Part shown: one piece after another, positions 9,101 to 24,100 of the stretch | How positions within the stretch are numbered: the stretch's first letter is position 1 | How the letters are laid out: each line of letters begins with the position of its first letter | Assembly (NCBI RefSeq): GCF_001704415.2 | Contig: NC_030812.1 | Coordinates: forward strand, 55,280,093 to 55,344,092 | Direction: 5' to 3' | Origin: Capra hircus | Lineage: Eukaryota > Chordata > Mammalia > Artiodactyla > Bovidae | Length of the DNA: 64,000 nt | Translations under genes and position numbers: made by a program | Notes under the pieces: generated by a model | The model's database searches: none | What the model saw: only the letters and a program-made list of their open reading frames with translations | What the model was told of the DNA's origin: nothing

Positions 9101-12100
9101 GTAATTCAGATATTCTGGACAGAGAAGGAGAATGCCAACCATCTGTTCAAATCATGTCCTTCCTCCCTGACCCACTAACTCTTCTTTCCTCAACCTCAGC
9201 TCTAGAATAGCTGGCCTGCATAGAACTTATAAGATCCTTCCTCTCCAATGTGATCTTTTCCCCTTTACTTCCACCCATTACAAAATTTAGCTCTGAACTT
9301 CTGCTCTCTTCAGGTCCTTCCTTTTTCTGGGTTGTGCGTCCATGTTCTGTTTCCTATTTCACCTCAACTCCTAACTCAAGACCTAGCACCTCTCCAGGAA
9401 CTTCTTCCAAGTGCTGCCTTGGTCCTCACTCCCTAGGAACACCCTCGTCTTCAGTCTCCCAGGGTACCTGTAGCAATGAGGTGGCTGACCAAGGTGTAGT
9501 TGTCCTCAGCTCCTAGGGCTGAAGAAGGAAAGACTATGCCATGGAAGGGAACATTGTCCTTGGCCATGAACTGATACAGGTTCACCTATGAAATATAATT
9601 GGGAGACAGCTCCTGAGAGCCTCTTCAAAGGCCTAAGAAAGATCAGGTACCCAATCCGAACCGCCCCCCTACACATTCACCCTTCCAACAGGCAGTGGGT
9701 ACATGTGTGCATGCTCAGTTGTGCCCAACTCTGTGACCCCAGGGATTACAGCCTGCCAGGCTCCCCTGTCCATAGGATTTTCCAGGCAAGAATACTGGAA
9801 TGCGTTGCTATATTCTCCTCCAGGGGATCTTCGCAGCCTAGGGATCAAACCCAGATCTCCTACATCTCCTTCATTGGCAGGAGAATTCTTCACCACTGTG
9901 CCACCTGGGAAGCCCCATGGACAGGCTAACTAAGAACTACTCACTTGTTCTGGGTTCTTCCACCACTTCTCCCATTGGTCTGTGTAGTTGGCTGTGATGG
10001 ACAGGTAGCCAATGGTGGCATCAAACCAGACATAGAACACCTGGAGGGTCAGGAGGGAGACACGGTAGAATGCAAGCACACTGGGAAAACCCTGCTGACC
10101 CAGAGTCTCAGACTGAAACAAGACATAAGCAATGGTCTATTCTGCTTGCCCAGGTTTCAACCCCAAAGCTGAATCATTTGAGATCTGAGTAAAGCTCAGG
10201 GTTTTTTACCTTGTCCTCAAAACCTTCTAAGGGCACAGGGGTTCCCCACTTGAGGTCTCGGGTTATGCAGCGGGGCTTGAGGCCATCTCGAAGCCAAGAA
10301 CGGATGATGAACCGGGCGTTGGGTGTCCAGTCACTGCCAGGCAACGTTTTCTCCAACCACTCCTCCACCCGTGCTCCCAGCTGATAGCAGAGAAGCACAG
10401 AGAGCTGGTTTGTGACAACTGCATGTGTGGTCAGCATAAGGATAAATACACACAAACTTTTTGGAGTCATTTATTGATATATAATTAAAATTAAGGATTC
10501 ATGACTGCCATAGCAATTCTACTTGGGACTTTTTTCAACAGAAATTTTCACATAAGTGTGTATAGATGTATTTATAAGAGAACTGCACCACTCATCACAC
10601 CAAAAATTAGAACTAATTCACTTGGTTCAGTAGAATTTAAAGAACTATGGTATATCAACCAATGAAATACTTACTAAGGCTTTTAAAAAGTATGTAAAGA
10701 TCTCAGAAATACATTAACTAAAGAAAACTTCAAAATAGTAATATAAGATATAATCCTATCATTATAAAAATAATAGTAATACACAGATTAACATATTCCC
10801 CAAAAAGTATGTATCTTAGTACTTTATTCTCTCACAGGAGATTAGAGGGAACATCCACTTTCACACCATCTATTTCATTCTGAAATTTTAAAAACAAGTG
10901 TTTATCACTTTTGTAAACAGAAAAACAAAGATAAATCTTTCATAAGGAATGGTTCACATGATTCATCCACAGAAACACCACAGCACTAGAAGCCTAACAA
11001 CACACTCTACTGGTGAGGCTGCAGCAAACCGGTGCACACGCTACTGGGAGGAAGGTAAAACTGAACAATACCTACTGAGAAAAAGCAGGCCATAAACTAC
11101 ATATGCATTTATTCTGGACACAGCAAGTGATCCCTTAAGGAGTTTATCCTGAAGACAGACTTCCCACAATACAAAAATACATATGCACAAGGTTATTCAC
11201 TGCAACAGTATTTTTAACTTCACAATACTGGAAACTACCTAAATGACGAACACAAAAAAATCGGTTAAATAAACTATAGCACCCACACAGAATGAAGTAC
11301 TATGCAACCGTTTAAGTAACAGGGCTTCCTTGGTGGTCCAATGGTTAAGGATACACCTTGCAATGCAAGGGACACAGGTTCAGTCCCTGGTCCGGGAAGA
11401 TTCCACGTGCCATGGAGCAGCTAAGCCTGTGTGCCACATGCTTAGAGCCTGTGCTCCGCAACAAGACAAGCAACAGCAATGAGAAGCCTGAGCACCACAA
11501 GAAAGAGTAGCCCCCATTTGCCGAAACCAGACAAAGCCCTCACATAGCAATGGAGACCCACCACAGCCAAAATATAAAATAAAAAAATAAAAATTTAAAG
11601 GAAAAAACAGAGAATTCCGTGGTGATCAAATGATTAGGGTTGCACTCTTCCACCACAGGGGACACAGGTTTGACCCCTGGTCCGAGAAGGCAATGGCACC
11701 CCACTTTAGTACTCTTGCCTGGAAAGTCCCATGGACAAAGGAGCCTGGTAGGCTGCAGTCCAGGGGGTCCGCAAGGAGTCGGACATAACTGAGTGACTTC
11801 ACTTTCACTTTTCACTTTCATGCACTGGAGAAGGAAATGGCAACCCACTCCAGAGTTCTTGGCTGGAGGATCCCAGGGATAGGGGAGCCTGGTGGGCTGC
11901 CGTCTCCGGGGTCACACAGAGTCGGACACGACTGAAGCGACTTAGCAGCAGCAGGGAACTAAGGTCCCCACATGCTGCCAAAACAAAAAACAAAACAAGA
12001 CTGAGTAAGAATGATCTTTATGAACTGACATGTATGCAGTAGTCCTGATACAGAATGACTTCTAGAACATACTGTTAGGTGAAAAATATAAAATGCAAAA

Positions 12101-15100
12101 CAGTATATAGAGTATGCTATATTTTGTATAAGAAGAAAATAGATACATATGTATACATACATTTATCTGCTCATCTTTATATATATATAAAATGTTTTAC
12201 ACACACACATGTATATAAGCTATCTTTACAAAAATAAACACTAAATCAGAAAACAAAACCAATCGCCTATAGGAGACAGGAGAGCAAGGCAGCATGGACA
12301 GGAAAGGGAATGACACTTCTCTGTGTATTTTGTTGATCAGTCACCAAGTCATATCCGACTCTTTGTGGCCTCACAGACTGTAGCATGGCAGGTTTCTCAG
12401 GGTTTCAATTTAGAAGCATATTAATGTTCTACATTTTTAAAAAACAAGTATGAGGAGAGAAAAAAAACTAGAAGCAAATGAACCTAAATTATTAGCTTAT
12501 TTCAGTAACATAACCACACTGAAAGGGGAAAAAAACTGAGCCAAGACAATGTTGAACACATTTGATTACATACTCTCAGTTGTAGGGGAAGGAGCAGGAC
12601 TGCAAACTAACCCTAAACTCACCTTAGTAGGTTTTTTGGTAGCGGTATGGGTGAAGCAATTCTGAAATTATTTTTAGGTGTACTGTAGGATCAAATAAAT
12701 GAGTAAACAATGTTGCTGGAAACCAGAGTACTTACTGTGTGAAAGAAGGGAGATAAAAAATATGGGATAAGGGAAAGTGAAGAAGAACTCCATGGGGCTG
12801 GACTGGAATGGCAATGTCAGTGTGAACCTAAAATAAATGCCTAACTTTCTGCTGACAGGGCTGAGAAGCAAAGACATCCAGGAGCAATGAGCACACAAAA
12901 CTTGGCCTCTAATACTGTTCCCTACTTAAAAAAAAAATACGGCTTGGTGGAGAAATGGTTGGATCCCAGGATGGAACAAGATGAATCTAGAATATCCTGC
13001 TATGCTAGAAAATAAGTGCTTAAAAATGATAGGAGACCTCAGAAACGCCCAGAGAAACCACCTTGAGGCTCCTGTTGGCCAAACAAGGAACAATCAGAAC
13101 ATCAAAATTTTTTAGGACAGGAATAAGTTATAAACCATTGAAAAAAACTGGAATCCATGAGTCAACACTGATAATAAATACATAAATAGATAAATAAATG
13201 AAATGATGGAGAAGGGTAAGTGTGGAGAGAGTGGTAGAGTTGGCAAACCTTAATAAAAACCCAGTCAGGTAAGAATGATTAAATAAATGGATGCTAAATT
13301 CAGAGGAACCCTTTCAATGGAAATCAAGATACTTGCATGGTCTTAAATGTGCATTTCCACAGACTGCTTTTAAGTTGCAAGGGGGGAAATATTAATTACA
13401 CAGTGGAGAAGCCTAGTAACATCTTGACTGAACAAAATTTACATCACTGATAAGGGGGAAATGGCCACCACATGCCTCCGAAAAGAACACAGTATCATCT
13501 ATGCAATATTCCAACTAAGGATGCATAATCTGAATCTATTCATGAGGACAAGAGTCAACAAACGCAAAATGAAGAATATTCTGTTTTGAAAGGGGAATCA
13601 AGGTCTATATTCTTAAAAACTGTTAATATCATAAAAGATAAAGGCTGAGGAACTGTTTCAGATTAAGGCAAACTAAAGGACAGAAAAACTAAATACATTA
13701 TTCAGAGCCAGATTCAGCACTACAGGAAAAAACATGCTAGAAAACATATTACTGGAATAACTGACAAAAATGGAATATGGATGGTAGATCACACAACTAT
13801 ATTAACGTTAAATTTCTTTAAACTGTTAACCATACTGTGGTTATGCAGGAACATGTCTTTTTTCTTAGAAAACATACAATGAAGCATTTAAGAGTAAAGA
13901 GGATTTATAAGTACATATACATACATGTATGAGAGAGAGAATATGCTAAGGCAAATGGAACAGAATCTTAACTGCCAGTGAATCTGGGTAATGGGTACAT
14001 GAGGTTCTTGTGGGTAAAGAACACAAGGTTCTTTGTTCTAGGAACTGCTTATTCCCACAACTTTCTCCAAGTTTGAAATCATCTCCAAACAAAAGTTTTA
14101 AAAAAAAAAGGGACTTCCCTCGTGGTCCAGTGGCTAACACTCTGAGCTTCCAATACAGGTGGCCCTGGTCAGGGAACTAGATCCCACAAGCTGCAGCTAA
14201 ACAGAAGATCCTGCGTGGGGTGCAACTAAAACCTATGACCCAGCGCAGCCAAATAAATATTTTTTTAAAATAAATAGGAACCTCCCTGGTAGTCCAGTGA
14301 TTAAGACTCCAGTTTCTAATGCAAGGGGTGCAGGTTTGATCCCTGGTCAGGGAACTAAGGTCCCAACATGCCACAGGGTATGGCCAAAAAAAATTTTTAA
14401 ACAAATAAAAGGAAAAAAAAAAGACAGATCCACTAAAGTGAAAAATTGGTCAAGACAAATTGTGAAGTAAAAGAAAGTAGACTGCAGAATAATATGAATG
14501 CCCATCTAATTTACATTAAGGAAAAGACAAAAGGCATAAAAATACTTTCATTCAGCATACCACAACCAGAAAGTAGCTACCATTCACAACCAGAGAAAGC
14601 CAGATTGCAGCGACCCAGTGAAGCCAAAAATAAACCAATCGATTAAAAAATAATAATAATCACAAAAATAAAAATAAAATGTTCACATGCAAGTGCTACA
14701 GAGGAAAATCAGCAGCAAAAACTACCTCTTGGCAGATGGGCCTGGCCTTTCACTCTGTGCTCTTTTCCTGTTATGTCTTTTTACATTAAGCATGCATGAT
14801 TTTAAAATGGAAATTAAAAACATGGGAGAGTGATTTGGTATACATTTGTCTCTGCCAGTCGCTGAGGCAGAGGGTGCACGAGAGGCTGTGCAGACTAGCT
14901 TGAGGAAAAGGCCCACTCACCTTAGGTAGGTCCAGAAACAGGTGCTGAGAGGATTTTACCACAGGGCACGACCGGCAGACTTTACACTGAGGCTTCTGTG
15001 AAGGTAAAGTCAAGAGAAGGGGTGACCCAGGGCAGGGCAGTTGGAATCAGGCTGCAGGCCAGGAGCTCTCCAGGTTGAGGGGAGATGAGGTCCCCTGTCT

Positions 15101-18100
15101 ACCACCACACTTCACCTCATTCTCACACCCCACCAAGTAAGAACTACTTACTTGGACCAGCTCTGAGCTTGGAGAGTCAGGTCTGCAGGGCACAACTTTT
15201 GCTACAGAGTTTCACGTCTGTGTCCTTTCATTCCCAAGTACAGGAAAAATGCACTCTCTGAGCACAGGCTAGATAGACCCAGGCTAGACAGCCCTGCAGC
15301 TGTGTGAGGAGTGAAAAGACCAACCGAAAAGAAGACACATGGTTCCTCTTCTTGAGGAAGTTACGCTCAAGCAGGGAGAGAGGGCTTGCATGAAAAACAA
15401 GCGCGGGCCTTCACACGGCAAAATGTCGAGAAATACTTATCTGCATGACACAACATGACTGTACAAACAATGAAGTATGACAGCTAAAGGAGTAGCAGTT
15501 GGGTGGGGCAAGTCAATGAACGCCTGCAAGTGAGTTTTGATCTGGGTTTTTGAAGGTGAGAAATTATAACTCTCTCAGGAACTCTCTCCCAAACTCTACA
15601 TGTCTGTATCAACTGCCTACCTAACATCCCTCCCTGGATGTCTAAGGAGGCCTCTCCAACTTAACAAACCCAAACAGTGTCAGCATGCTCTACCAGAAAG
15701 CAATTCACACAGTCTTGCCCGTGTTTGTAGATGGTGCTACCAGCCACCCAAGCTGCTCAAGCCAAAAACGTAAAGTCTCCATTCTCTTGACTTACCTATC
15801 ACCTCAAACTCCAGTCTGTCCAGTTCCACAGAGTCTGCCTCCAAAACTTATCTCAAATCCTTCCCTGCCCCCTCATTCCCCCTGCTATTAACCTAGTCCA
15901 AGCTACCATCACTCCATTTCTGAGCTACTGCCATTCTGGCCTCCAAACTGGTTTCCCCACTTTCTCTCTTGCTTCCCTCCCACCCATTATCCACAGAGCA
16001 GCCTGCCATTCCACTCCAAGAGGGCTAACTGTGCCCGGAAACCTGGTCACTGCCTACGTCTTTGACCTCATTTCAACCCACCACCACCACCTCTCCACCC
16101 CCACCCACTGTGAGCCACACTGGTCTTTTCAATTCCCCTTTTCATTGCTCTGCTGCCTTGGGTCTTTGCATGTCCTGGTCCTTCTGCTTAGAATACTCTT
16201 CATCCCACTTATCGCCTCCTGGCTCCTTCTCATTCTTCAGTTAAACTTTCAGTTCAAATGTTACCTTCTAAGAGGACTTCCCTAATCACCCAGCTCAACT
16301 CTTCCCCCCAGAAGTCACTCTATTACATCTTCCTGGAAGCTTATAGCAACTACACTCTATCTTTAGTGCTTGTCTTCTCTCTCACTAGAGAAAAATCTGT
16401 CTTGTTCATTGCTACAATCTCAATAACCAGAACTATGACAACACTACTGTAAAGACTCAAAAAAGTGTGTTGAATAAATGAACAACTACCAAATGCATAA
16501 ACATGGAGCAGAAGAAAGGTGGTGTTTACGGAAGAAAGGAAGAACTAAACAAGCGCAGAACAGCTGGTGTGAAGCAGAAGAAAAGGCAAGAAAGTATGAA
16601 TTCAACTTGTCTCTTTCCCAGCACAATGCCAAGCACATAGTAAATGCTCAGTATGAGCGATCAGTTGCTAAGAGTAGAAAGAGCCACTGGTGAAAGGTCT
16701 TGAATGCTAAATCAAAAATCCTACGGACAAGGTCCTACTGTGTGGCACAGGGAACCATGTTCAATGTCCTGGGATAAACCATAATGGAAAAGAATATAAA
16801 AAAGAATGCATATATATGTATAACTGAATCACTCTGCTGTACAGCAGAAATTAATACAACATTATAAATCAACTATACTTCATTTAAAAAACATCCTTAA
16901 AAAAAAAAAAAACATCCTAAGTGACAGTCCCTTAAAACTAGACACTGTCTCCTTCCAGGCTCCCAGGAGACCCTCCTCCTACCTTGAGCTCAATGGCATT
17001 GATGAGCTTGCCACACTTGTCACACTGGTCACCCCGGGCCTCCTCGTAGCCACAGAAGGGACACACACCCTCCACAAAGCGGTCAGCCAGGAAGCGGGCA
17101 CAGTGCTCACACCGCAGTTGCTCCACAGTATCTTGCAGCACAAAACCTCGGGCCAGCAGCCGCTGGAAGATGTCCTGGGTAATTCTGACGAGGTGTGGAA
17201 GGGACGGGGGAAGTCAGAGGAAGCAATGCACCCTTCCTTCCTGCCACTCCACCTAGGACCCAAACTCACCCAGTCCAAGTGCCAAAGAAATCAGGGAGAG
17301 GCCCTCTAGTCATCTGTAGGGAGTTTACTCATGAGCCCAGACCCCTCACATAAATTCTCCAACTCCCCACATGATCTCTTTCTTCATCACTCTAGAATTT
17401 ACTTTGGTCAAATACAGATTTATCTGTTTTGTATTCTTTGTTAACAAAAATCTCCAAAAGGATAGGACTGGTTAGTTCTTTGAACTCTGGGAGTTGGTGA
17501 TGGACAGGGAGGCCTGGCGTGCTGTGATTCATGGGGTTGCAAAGAGTCAGACACGACTGAGCGACTGAACTGAACTGAAAAATTCAATCAGCCCAACTGC
17601 TAAACTGCACAGCACTCTCTGGCAGCCTACCTACTGTGTAGTACTTATAGGCATGACAATCAGGCAGAGGAGAATGAATGTTTCCTATAAACACACAGGA
17701 GCGGGAGGGGTGTCCTAAGACTGTAAGAGAAGGCAGGCGGGAGAGGCAAGGCAGACCCTTCCTGTGGGCCTAATTCCTGTCTCTTCCCCACCTCGGCGGC
17801 TCCTGCAGCCCTGGTCAGACTTCTGCACACAATGACTCCCCATAATAATGCCTGAGACACATCACATCTCAGGACAATATCCAGATGTTTGGGGGTGGGG
17901 GGGCAACAATTTTGGTTCCATCTATCTTTCTGTCCCCTCAATATTCCCACTGCCCTCACCCCCTCCATTTCTGATTGATCAAAGGACACCTACTTGGTCT
18001 GCTTCGGAGTGGTAGTCCGACCAAAAAAGTCAAACGAAATGTTAAACCAGCGGTAGATGTCAGCGTGGATAACGTGGTACTTGTCACAGATCTCCTGTGG

Positions 18101-21100
18101 GGTTAGTCCCTCCTCCATAGCCTTGGTCTCTGTCGCTGTACCATACTCATCTGTCCCACACAGGTAGAGGGTGTTCCACTGACGGAGCCGGGAGTACCTG
18201 AAAGGGAATGTAGTGATCATGAGGCCCCATCTCAGCCCCCTCCATGTGCCCAGGATCCTTCTAGTATCCCCACTTGAGGCCTATTTCCCACTTGGGGAGC
18301 ACTGCTTCCTCAGGGCCCTCCCCCAGTAGCTGGCTGCACCTTGCAAAGACGTCGGCACTGAGCACACAGCCGATGATGTTTCCAAGGTGGGGAACATTGT
18401 TGACGTAAGGGAGGGCGCTGGTGATGAGCACATTTCTCTCCCCAGCCACGGGCAACCTGGAAGGGAAGAAGGAAGAGAACAGTCCAGGGGGAGATGAGAG
18501 GGTCAAGAGTGACCCAAAGTGCACAGAGCAGCCAGACGCATCTATTCTACTGCCCAGGGTCATGTCCATCTGAAGTCTTTCCTCACACGAAGCTGCTGGA
18601 GCTTAAACTTTCCCAGAAGCCATGAGATCCCTCCAGCTGCGAATATAGGGCCCTGCCCATAGCGAGCAAACCTCGGGTACTGCTCCTAAGAAGCCTCGTT
18701 CCCACGTGGAACTCTGTCCCTCTTTATAATCCTAAGTGCTCCTTTTCCATCAGCTGGTTCTCAGGCTCCAGCCTCCCGAGTACTGACAACTCTCCCCAGG
18801 CTCTCTTCAACCATCATTCACTAACTCCCTGGACTTTAACACCACCCAAGAACACCTTCCCAGCACTGACCTCTCCCCTTCTTTCCAAGTGCTATGTTAG
18901 CATTACTTCTAGTTAGGACCTGAAACGCTTACAATTCACCAACCCATACACAAGCGTTCCCAAGTCCTCTCATGTCGCATGACTCTTCACGCCCTAACCC
19001 ATGTGGGTCAGTCACTTCCTCATGGCCTGTCTCAAACCGGCAGGCACCAGCCACTGCCTTCATAGCCTTAATCTCCTCCCCACTGTCCCAGGACCATTCC
19101 TAGTCATCCCACTCAACCTGCCGCCAGAAGTCACTCTATCTGCTCTTCTCTTTCCATGCTTTGTCACCCATGACAGCTCGGCTGAACCTATATCCGCCGC
19201 CCTCCCCAGCACTAACACCTCACTAGGGTTCATCTTTCCAATCATTCTTTTTTTTTTTCAGTTTCAATATTTTTTCCTGAAGTATAATTGATTTACAATG
19301 TTATTTCAAACCATTCTTAACTCACAACGGCCAGCTCCCAACAATTACCATGTTCTTCAACTGTAGGCACCCTGCAGGCTCACTGAGTCTCAGAATCTCT
19401 TACCAACAGAGACTCCAGTGATTTCCTCCTGTTAACCTCACCCTTCTTCCCAGCTGCATGCTGGTTAGATGGTCCATCTACTTCCTGGAACATTTTACAG
19501 CTCATTTCCTCAGAAAGTGCTCACCAATCTCTCCTGCATTCATTGACTTTTCTCCCCGTGACTGAATACCATAATTCTCTCTGAAATCCAGCTTAGAAAT
19601 CAGCTCCTTCGGGAAAGCCCTCCCTCACTGACAGTCGGCCTCCCACCCAGTCATCCTTGTGCCCTGGGCCCCTAAGCAACCTGCGCCACACACGCTGCAG
19701 TGCTCTTTTTCGTGTCGCTCCGTAATGTCTCTCTCATCTTGTGTGTGCTTACTACAGTGCAGACATAAAGGTGAGCATGCCCAGGGTTCTGCCCTCAAGG
19801 AGGGTACATTCTATCATATAACTTCTGACTGGGATCAGTGCGATCAGAGGTACAAAGTGCTCACAGAGGTCAAAGGAAGTTGAGCATCCCCAGCCCAAGA
19901 CTCTACAGAGGGACTTCCCTGGTGGTCCAGTGGTTTAGAATCCACCTGCCAACACGAGGGACATGGGTTTCAGCCTTGGTCCAGGAAGATTCTGTGTGCC
20001 AAGGAGCAACTAAGCCCATGCAGCACAGCTACTGAGGCTGCGCTCTAGAGCCTGTAAGCCGCAACAACTGAAGCCCACACGTCTAGAGCCCACGCTCAGC
20101 AGCAAGAGAAACCCACAAACCACAACTGGAGAAGACCCGCATGCAGCAATAAAGAGCCCACACAGCCAAAAATAAAGAAAGATTCCACAGAGGCAGAACT
20201 ATATGGGTTGGGTTCTCAAGAATGGGTGGGAATTTGCCAGATTCAAGACTCTTGCGGTGCACTTCAGTCAGAAGCAAAAGCATTTGCTCTAGTGCCTAAC
20301 ACCAATTGTCTCCTCCTCTAAGTATGCATTCAAACAAGTTAGCCTGTATAGACACCTGAGAAAGTCTACCTCCTGTTCTTTACTACCTCCAAATCAATCC
20401 TCAGTAGGTACTCACAGAAATATTCAAAATGAGTGAATGAACAAAAGATGAACTTTCATTAACTTATTCAAATTTTACCATTATCTACCAAATACTTGGC
20501 CCTGTGCTAAAAGATATGCCCTGTAAAAGAAAAGAGAGCCCCAATCTTCAATTAAGCTTACAGATTAGTGAGGAGACAGACACGTAGAGACAATTACCAT
20601 AAAATGTGACAACAGGAGCTGCCAGAAGATGAAGCACTGAAGACTCTCAAGCTGTACAGAGAAGGAAATGATAGACCCAGTCTCTTGAACAACTGTCCAG
20701 GAGGTAGGGGAGACACAGGCCTTCCAGTAAGAAGAGCATGAGCAAACACACCAAGGTGTGAGAATATGATCTCAGCCTGCCCTCCACTCAAAGCTCATTC
20801 TGACCCAGCTGTCCCAACTGACCAGCCTCCAGCCACTGGCCTTTTAGAAATTCCTTATAAAGACACTTCGTCTATCTGAGATAGCCTTTCCCCACACTTA
20901 CCCTTGCCTGACTAACTCCTACTCATTTTGCAAGTCTTCAGTTCAGTTCAGTTCAGTCACTCGGTCGTGGCTGACTCTTTGCGACCCCATGAATTGCAGC
21001 ACGCCAGGCCTCCCTGTCCATCACCAACCAGCAGAGTTCACTCAAACTCACGTCTATCGAGTCAGCGATGCCATCCAGCCATCTCATCCTCTGTCGTCCC

Positions 21101-24100
21101 CTTCTCCTCCTGCCCCCAATCCCTCCCAGCATCAGAGTCTTTTCCAATGAGTCAACTCTTCACATGAGGTAGCCAAAGTATTGGAGTTTCAGCTTTAGCA
21201 TCAATCCTTCCAAAGAACACCCAGGACTGATCTCTAGATCTCCTTTTTTCTTTGGCTGTACTGTGTAGCTTGTGGCATCTTAGTTCCCCCACCAGGCCCT
21301 CAGCAGTAAAAGCATGGAGTCCTAACCACTTGACTACCAGGGAGTTCCCACAAGTGTTAGTTCAAATGTTGTCTTTTTCTAAGTTAACCTCCTGTGACAT
21401 TTTCTCACAGTACTTGTCTTTTCCTTCATACTACTTAGTTTTTAAAATACCTGTCTATAACACTAGACTCAAAGTGGCATGACAGCAGAGTCTTGTCTGT
21501 TTGCTCCCTTCTGTAGACCCAGTTCCCAGCACACAGGGCCTGACAAGGAGTGGACATGTAAATCTCTATTGAACATGTTCAGAACTACAAATACTTCATT
21601 CCAATGGAAAAATCTACATATGGGTGTGATTTTTTTTTTTTTTTTTTTCCACACCACACAGCTCCCTGACCATGGATCGATCCTGGGCCCTCACCAGTCA
21701 AAGCACCAGTCTTAACCACTGGACCCAGCCAGGAAATTCCCAGTATGTATGTGAATATTATCTTAGCTATCAGAAGAGTGATAAAACATGATGCTAAGCA
21801 TGCAGGCAGGAGCCAGATCGTGAAAGACCAGGTGAAGTACACAAAGAAACCATCTGTAGAATTCTGAAAAGGAGAATGAGATGATAATATCGGCAGTTTT
21901 AAGCAGCCATCTGGTGACAATATGGAGCACAGGACAGCAGGGAAGGAGAAGGTAAGAGATGGCAAGGCCCCACTTCAGGTAGCAGCAGTGAGGATAGGGA
22001 GAAGGGATGGATACAAGGACTCCTTAGGAGTTAGAATCAATGACCTGGTAATGGAGTAAATGATACAGGAAGAGATGAAAAAATGGTATAGATGACACCA
22101 AGATTTCTGGCCTGGATCTTCAGGTGGAAGGTGGAAGTCATTCACTAAGACAAGTGACTAAAGGAGAACGAGATGCTGGCAGGGAAGGTAAGAGGTTTGG
22201 TTTTGGACATGATGAGTTTGCAGTGCCAGTGGAGGTGGAGGAATCAAGGAGGTAGTCTGACAGATGTCTAAAGCTCAGAACAACGATCTGAACAGGAGAA
22301 ACAGACTAAGGTACAATCAGTAGCTGGAAAGTAACTGAAAACACAGGTGTGGGCGGGGGGACTGATGGACAGTATGTGCAAAATATTAGCCAAGAGGTTA
22401 AGAGGATAGAAAATTACAGAAAGGTCAGCAACGGGGATTAAACAGGCAGGTACTGGCTCTATCAACAATTTCCACATAAAAAACCAAGCCCCACTCAGTC
22501 TGCGCCTACTCACACTGGATTCTGCTGCGGCCGAAGAGGGGGCAAGCTTTCCAGGCCCTTCTCCCAAGCAGCTACAGCCACGGCAATCTCCTCCTCAGAC
22601 AGAGTAGCCAGTTCCTCCTCCTATGAAGAGTGGACAGTATCCCTCACCAGGTACACCGCACAAGGAAATTCTCTCCAAGAACTGACACAGTTAACAGCTG
22701 TGCTCAAACTCTCTCTCCAAGCCACCCCCTGCCACCTCAGGCACTGAGGCTGTGTGAGTACCCCTCTTCTTTGTTCCAAACCTCAGGCTCATTGCTGATA
22801 AGCCTGCCCTCAAGGGAGCCGGGCTGGGGCTGCTTCTGGAGGTAGGGCCGGAGGGCCAGGACACCCTGCTGCTTCAGCACAGTCTCTGCAGCTCGCTGAC
22901 ATGGCTCCTGGGAACTCAGTGTCTGGAACCAGCTGTGCAGGGCACCCAGTTCCTCTGTGGGCATGGGAGAAAGGAAGCAATCAACAAGACCTAGAATGGG
23001 TAGCTGGAAAGGGACCTCCTCCCCTTTATGAAGTTTCTCCAGCTGCCTTCCCCAGTTCCCTTGGATGTCTTTCTGCTATAGTTGCCCTGTCAAGTTACAG
23101 CTCAGAATAGGTCCTCAATAGTCTACTGCCCACTCTGTAACCCCTACACAAGTTCCTCAGGCTGGTGGGGAAGTGATATGCACAATTCTCACCAGGGAGA
23201 TAGGATGGGTCTTGGAGTAACGGGTAGAGCGCTCCCCACAAAACAATATCAGCTAGAGATTCTGTCTCCTTTGTAGAGAAACAAAAAGAAAAAGTACACA
23301 GGTGAGACACTCAATTTCTTCCCATGGATATAATAATACTGTACATTTCCTAAACACTTATTAAATATCAAGCACTGTGTTAAGCATTTTAAATTATCTC
23401 AACTCTCACAGTAACCCACTGAGAAGGGTTCTAACATTACTCCCACTTCAAAGACGAGAAACAATGAACTTTAAAGAGCGTACAAGTTTTAAAGGTTACA
23501 GTGCTAGTAAGGGGCAGTTGGGGGTGGGGGTTGAACTTTGAATACAGTCTTCCTCCTTCACTCTTATACCATACAGCTTTTCCCAACCCTGATCTCAAGG
23601 CCCAACTCACCCCAGCCAGGAATGGACAGCTCCGACGACTCAAGCTGTGGTCAATATGCATCAGGGCTCTCCGAACTGGGCCAAGAACATCTTCTCCCTT
23701 CTTCCCTTGGACCACTAAATAGTACAGGGCAGCGGACAAAGCTGGCTGAAACACGGGAGACCCGGGTCAGGATGGCCGTGCAGAGCAACAATCTGCCTGC
23801 CAACCCCACATCTCAGTCCTACCTGCAGCTCTGTTGCTTCCCATTCCAGCCACTGGTTGGTGAGATCATCTTGCTCCCAGCCAGATAAAAGAAAGAAGTA
23901 TCTACCCAGGGAGAGAGCAACAGAGGGAGAATTAAAGGGGCTCGTTGGTCGAGTCCATTCCTTACCCCAGTTGTAAATAAGGCCACACAGAGGACAGTAA
24001 CCCGATTTTATTCAGCCACCTCCCTGCATCAAGGACCAATACTGACCGACAGATTGCACTGGTGGAGAAGAGGTAGTTGCCACTATCCAGCTGCAAGACA

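Larger units (their letters stand above)
10480..12260 (+). mobile_element. Old L1 3' end, interrupted by SINEs
   Basis: AT-rich sequence with typical L1M 3'-region phrases (ACAGAATGAAGTACTATGCAACC near 11290, GTATATAGAGTATGCTAT near 12105). It is split by the SINE block at 11321-11998. In MARS1 intron 11. Confidence 0.55.
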
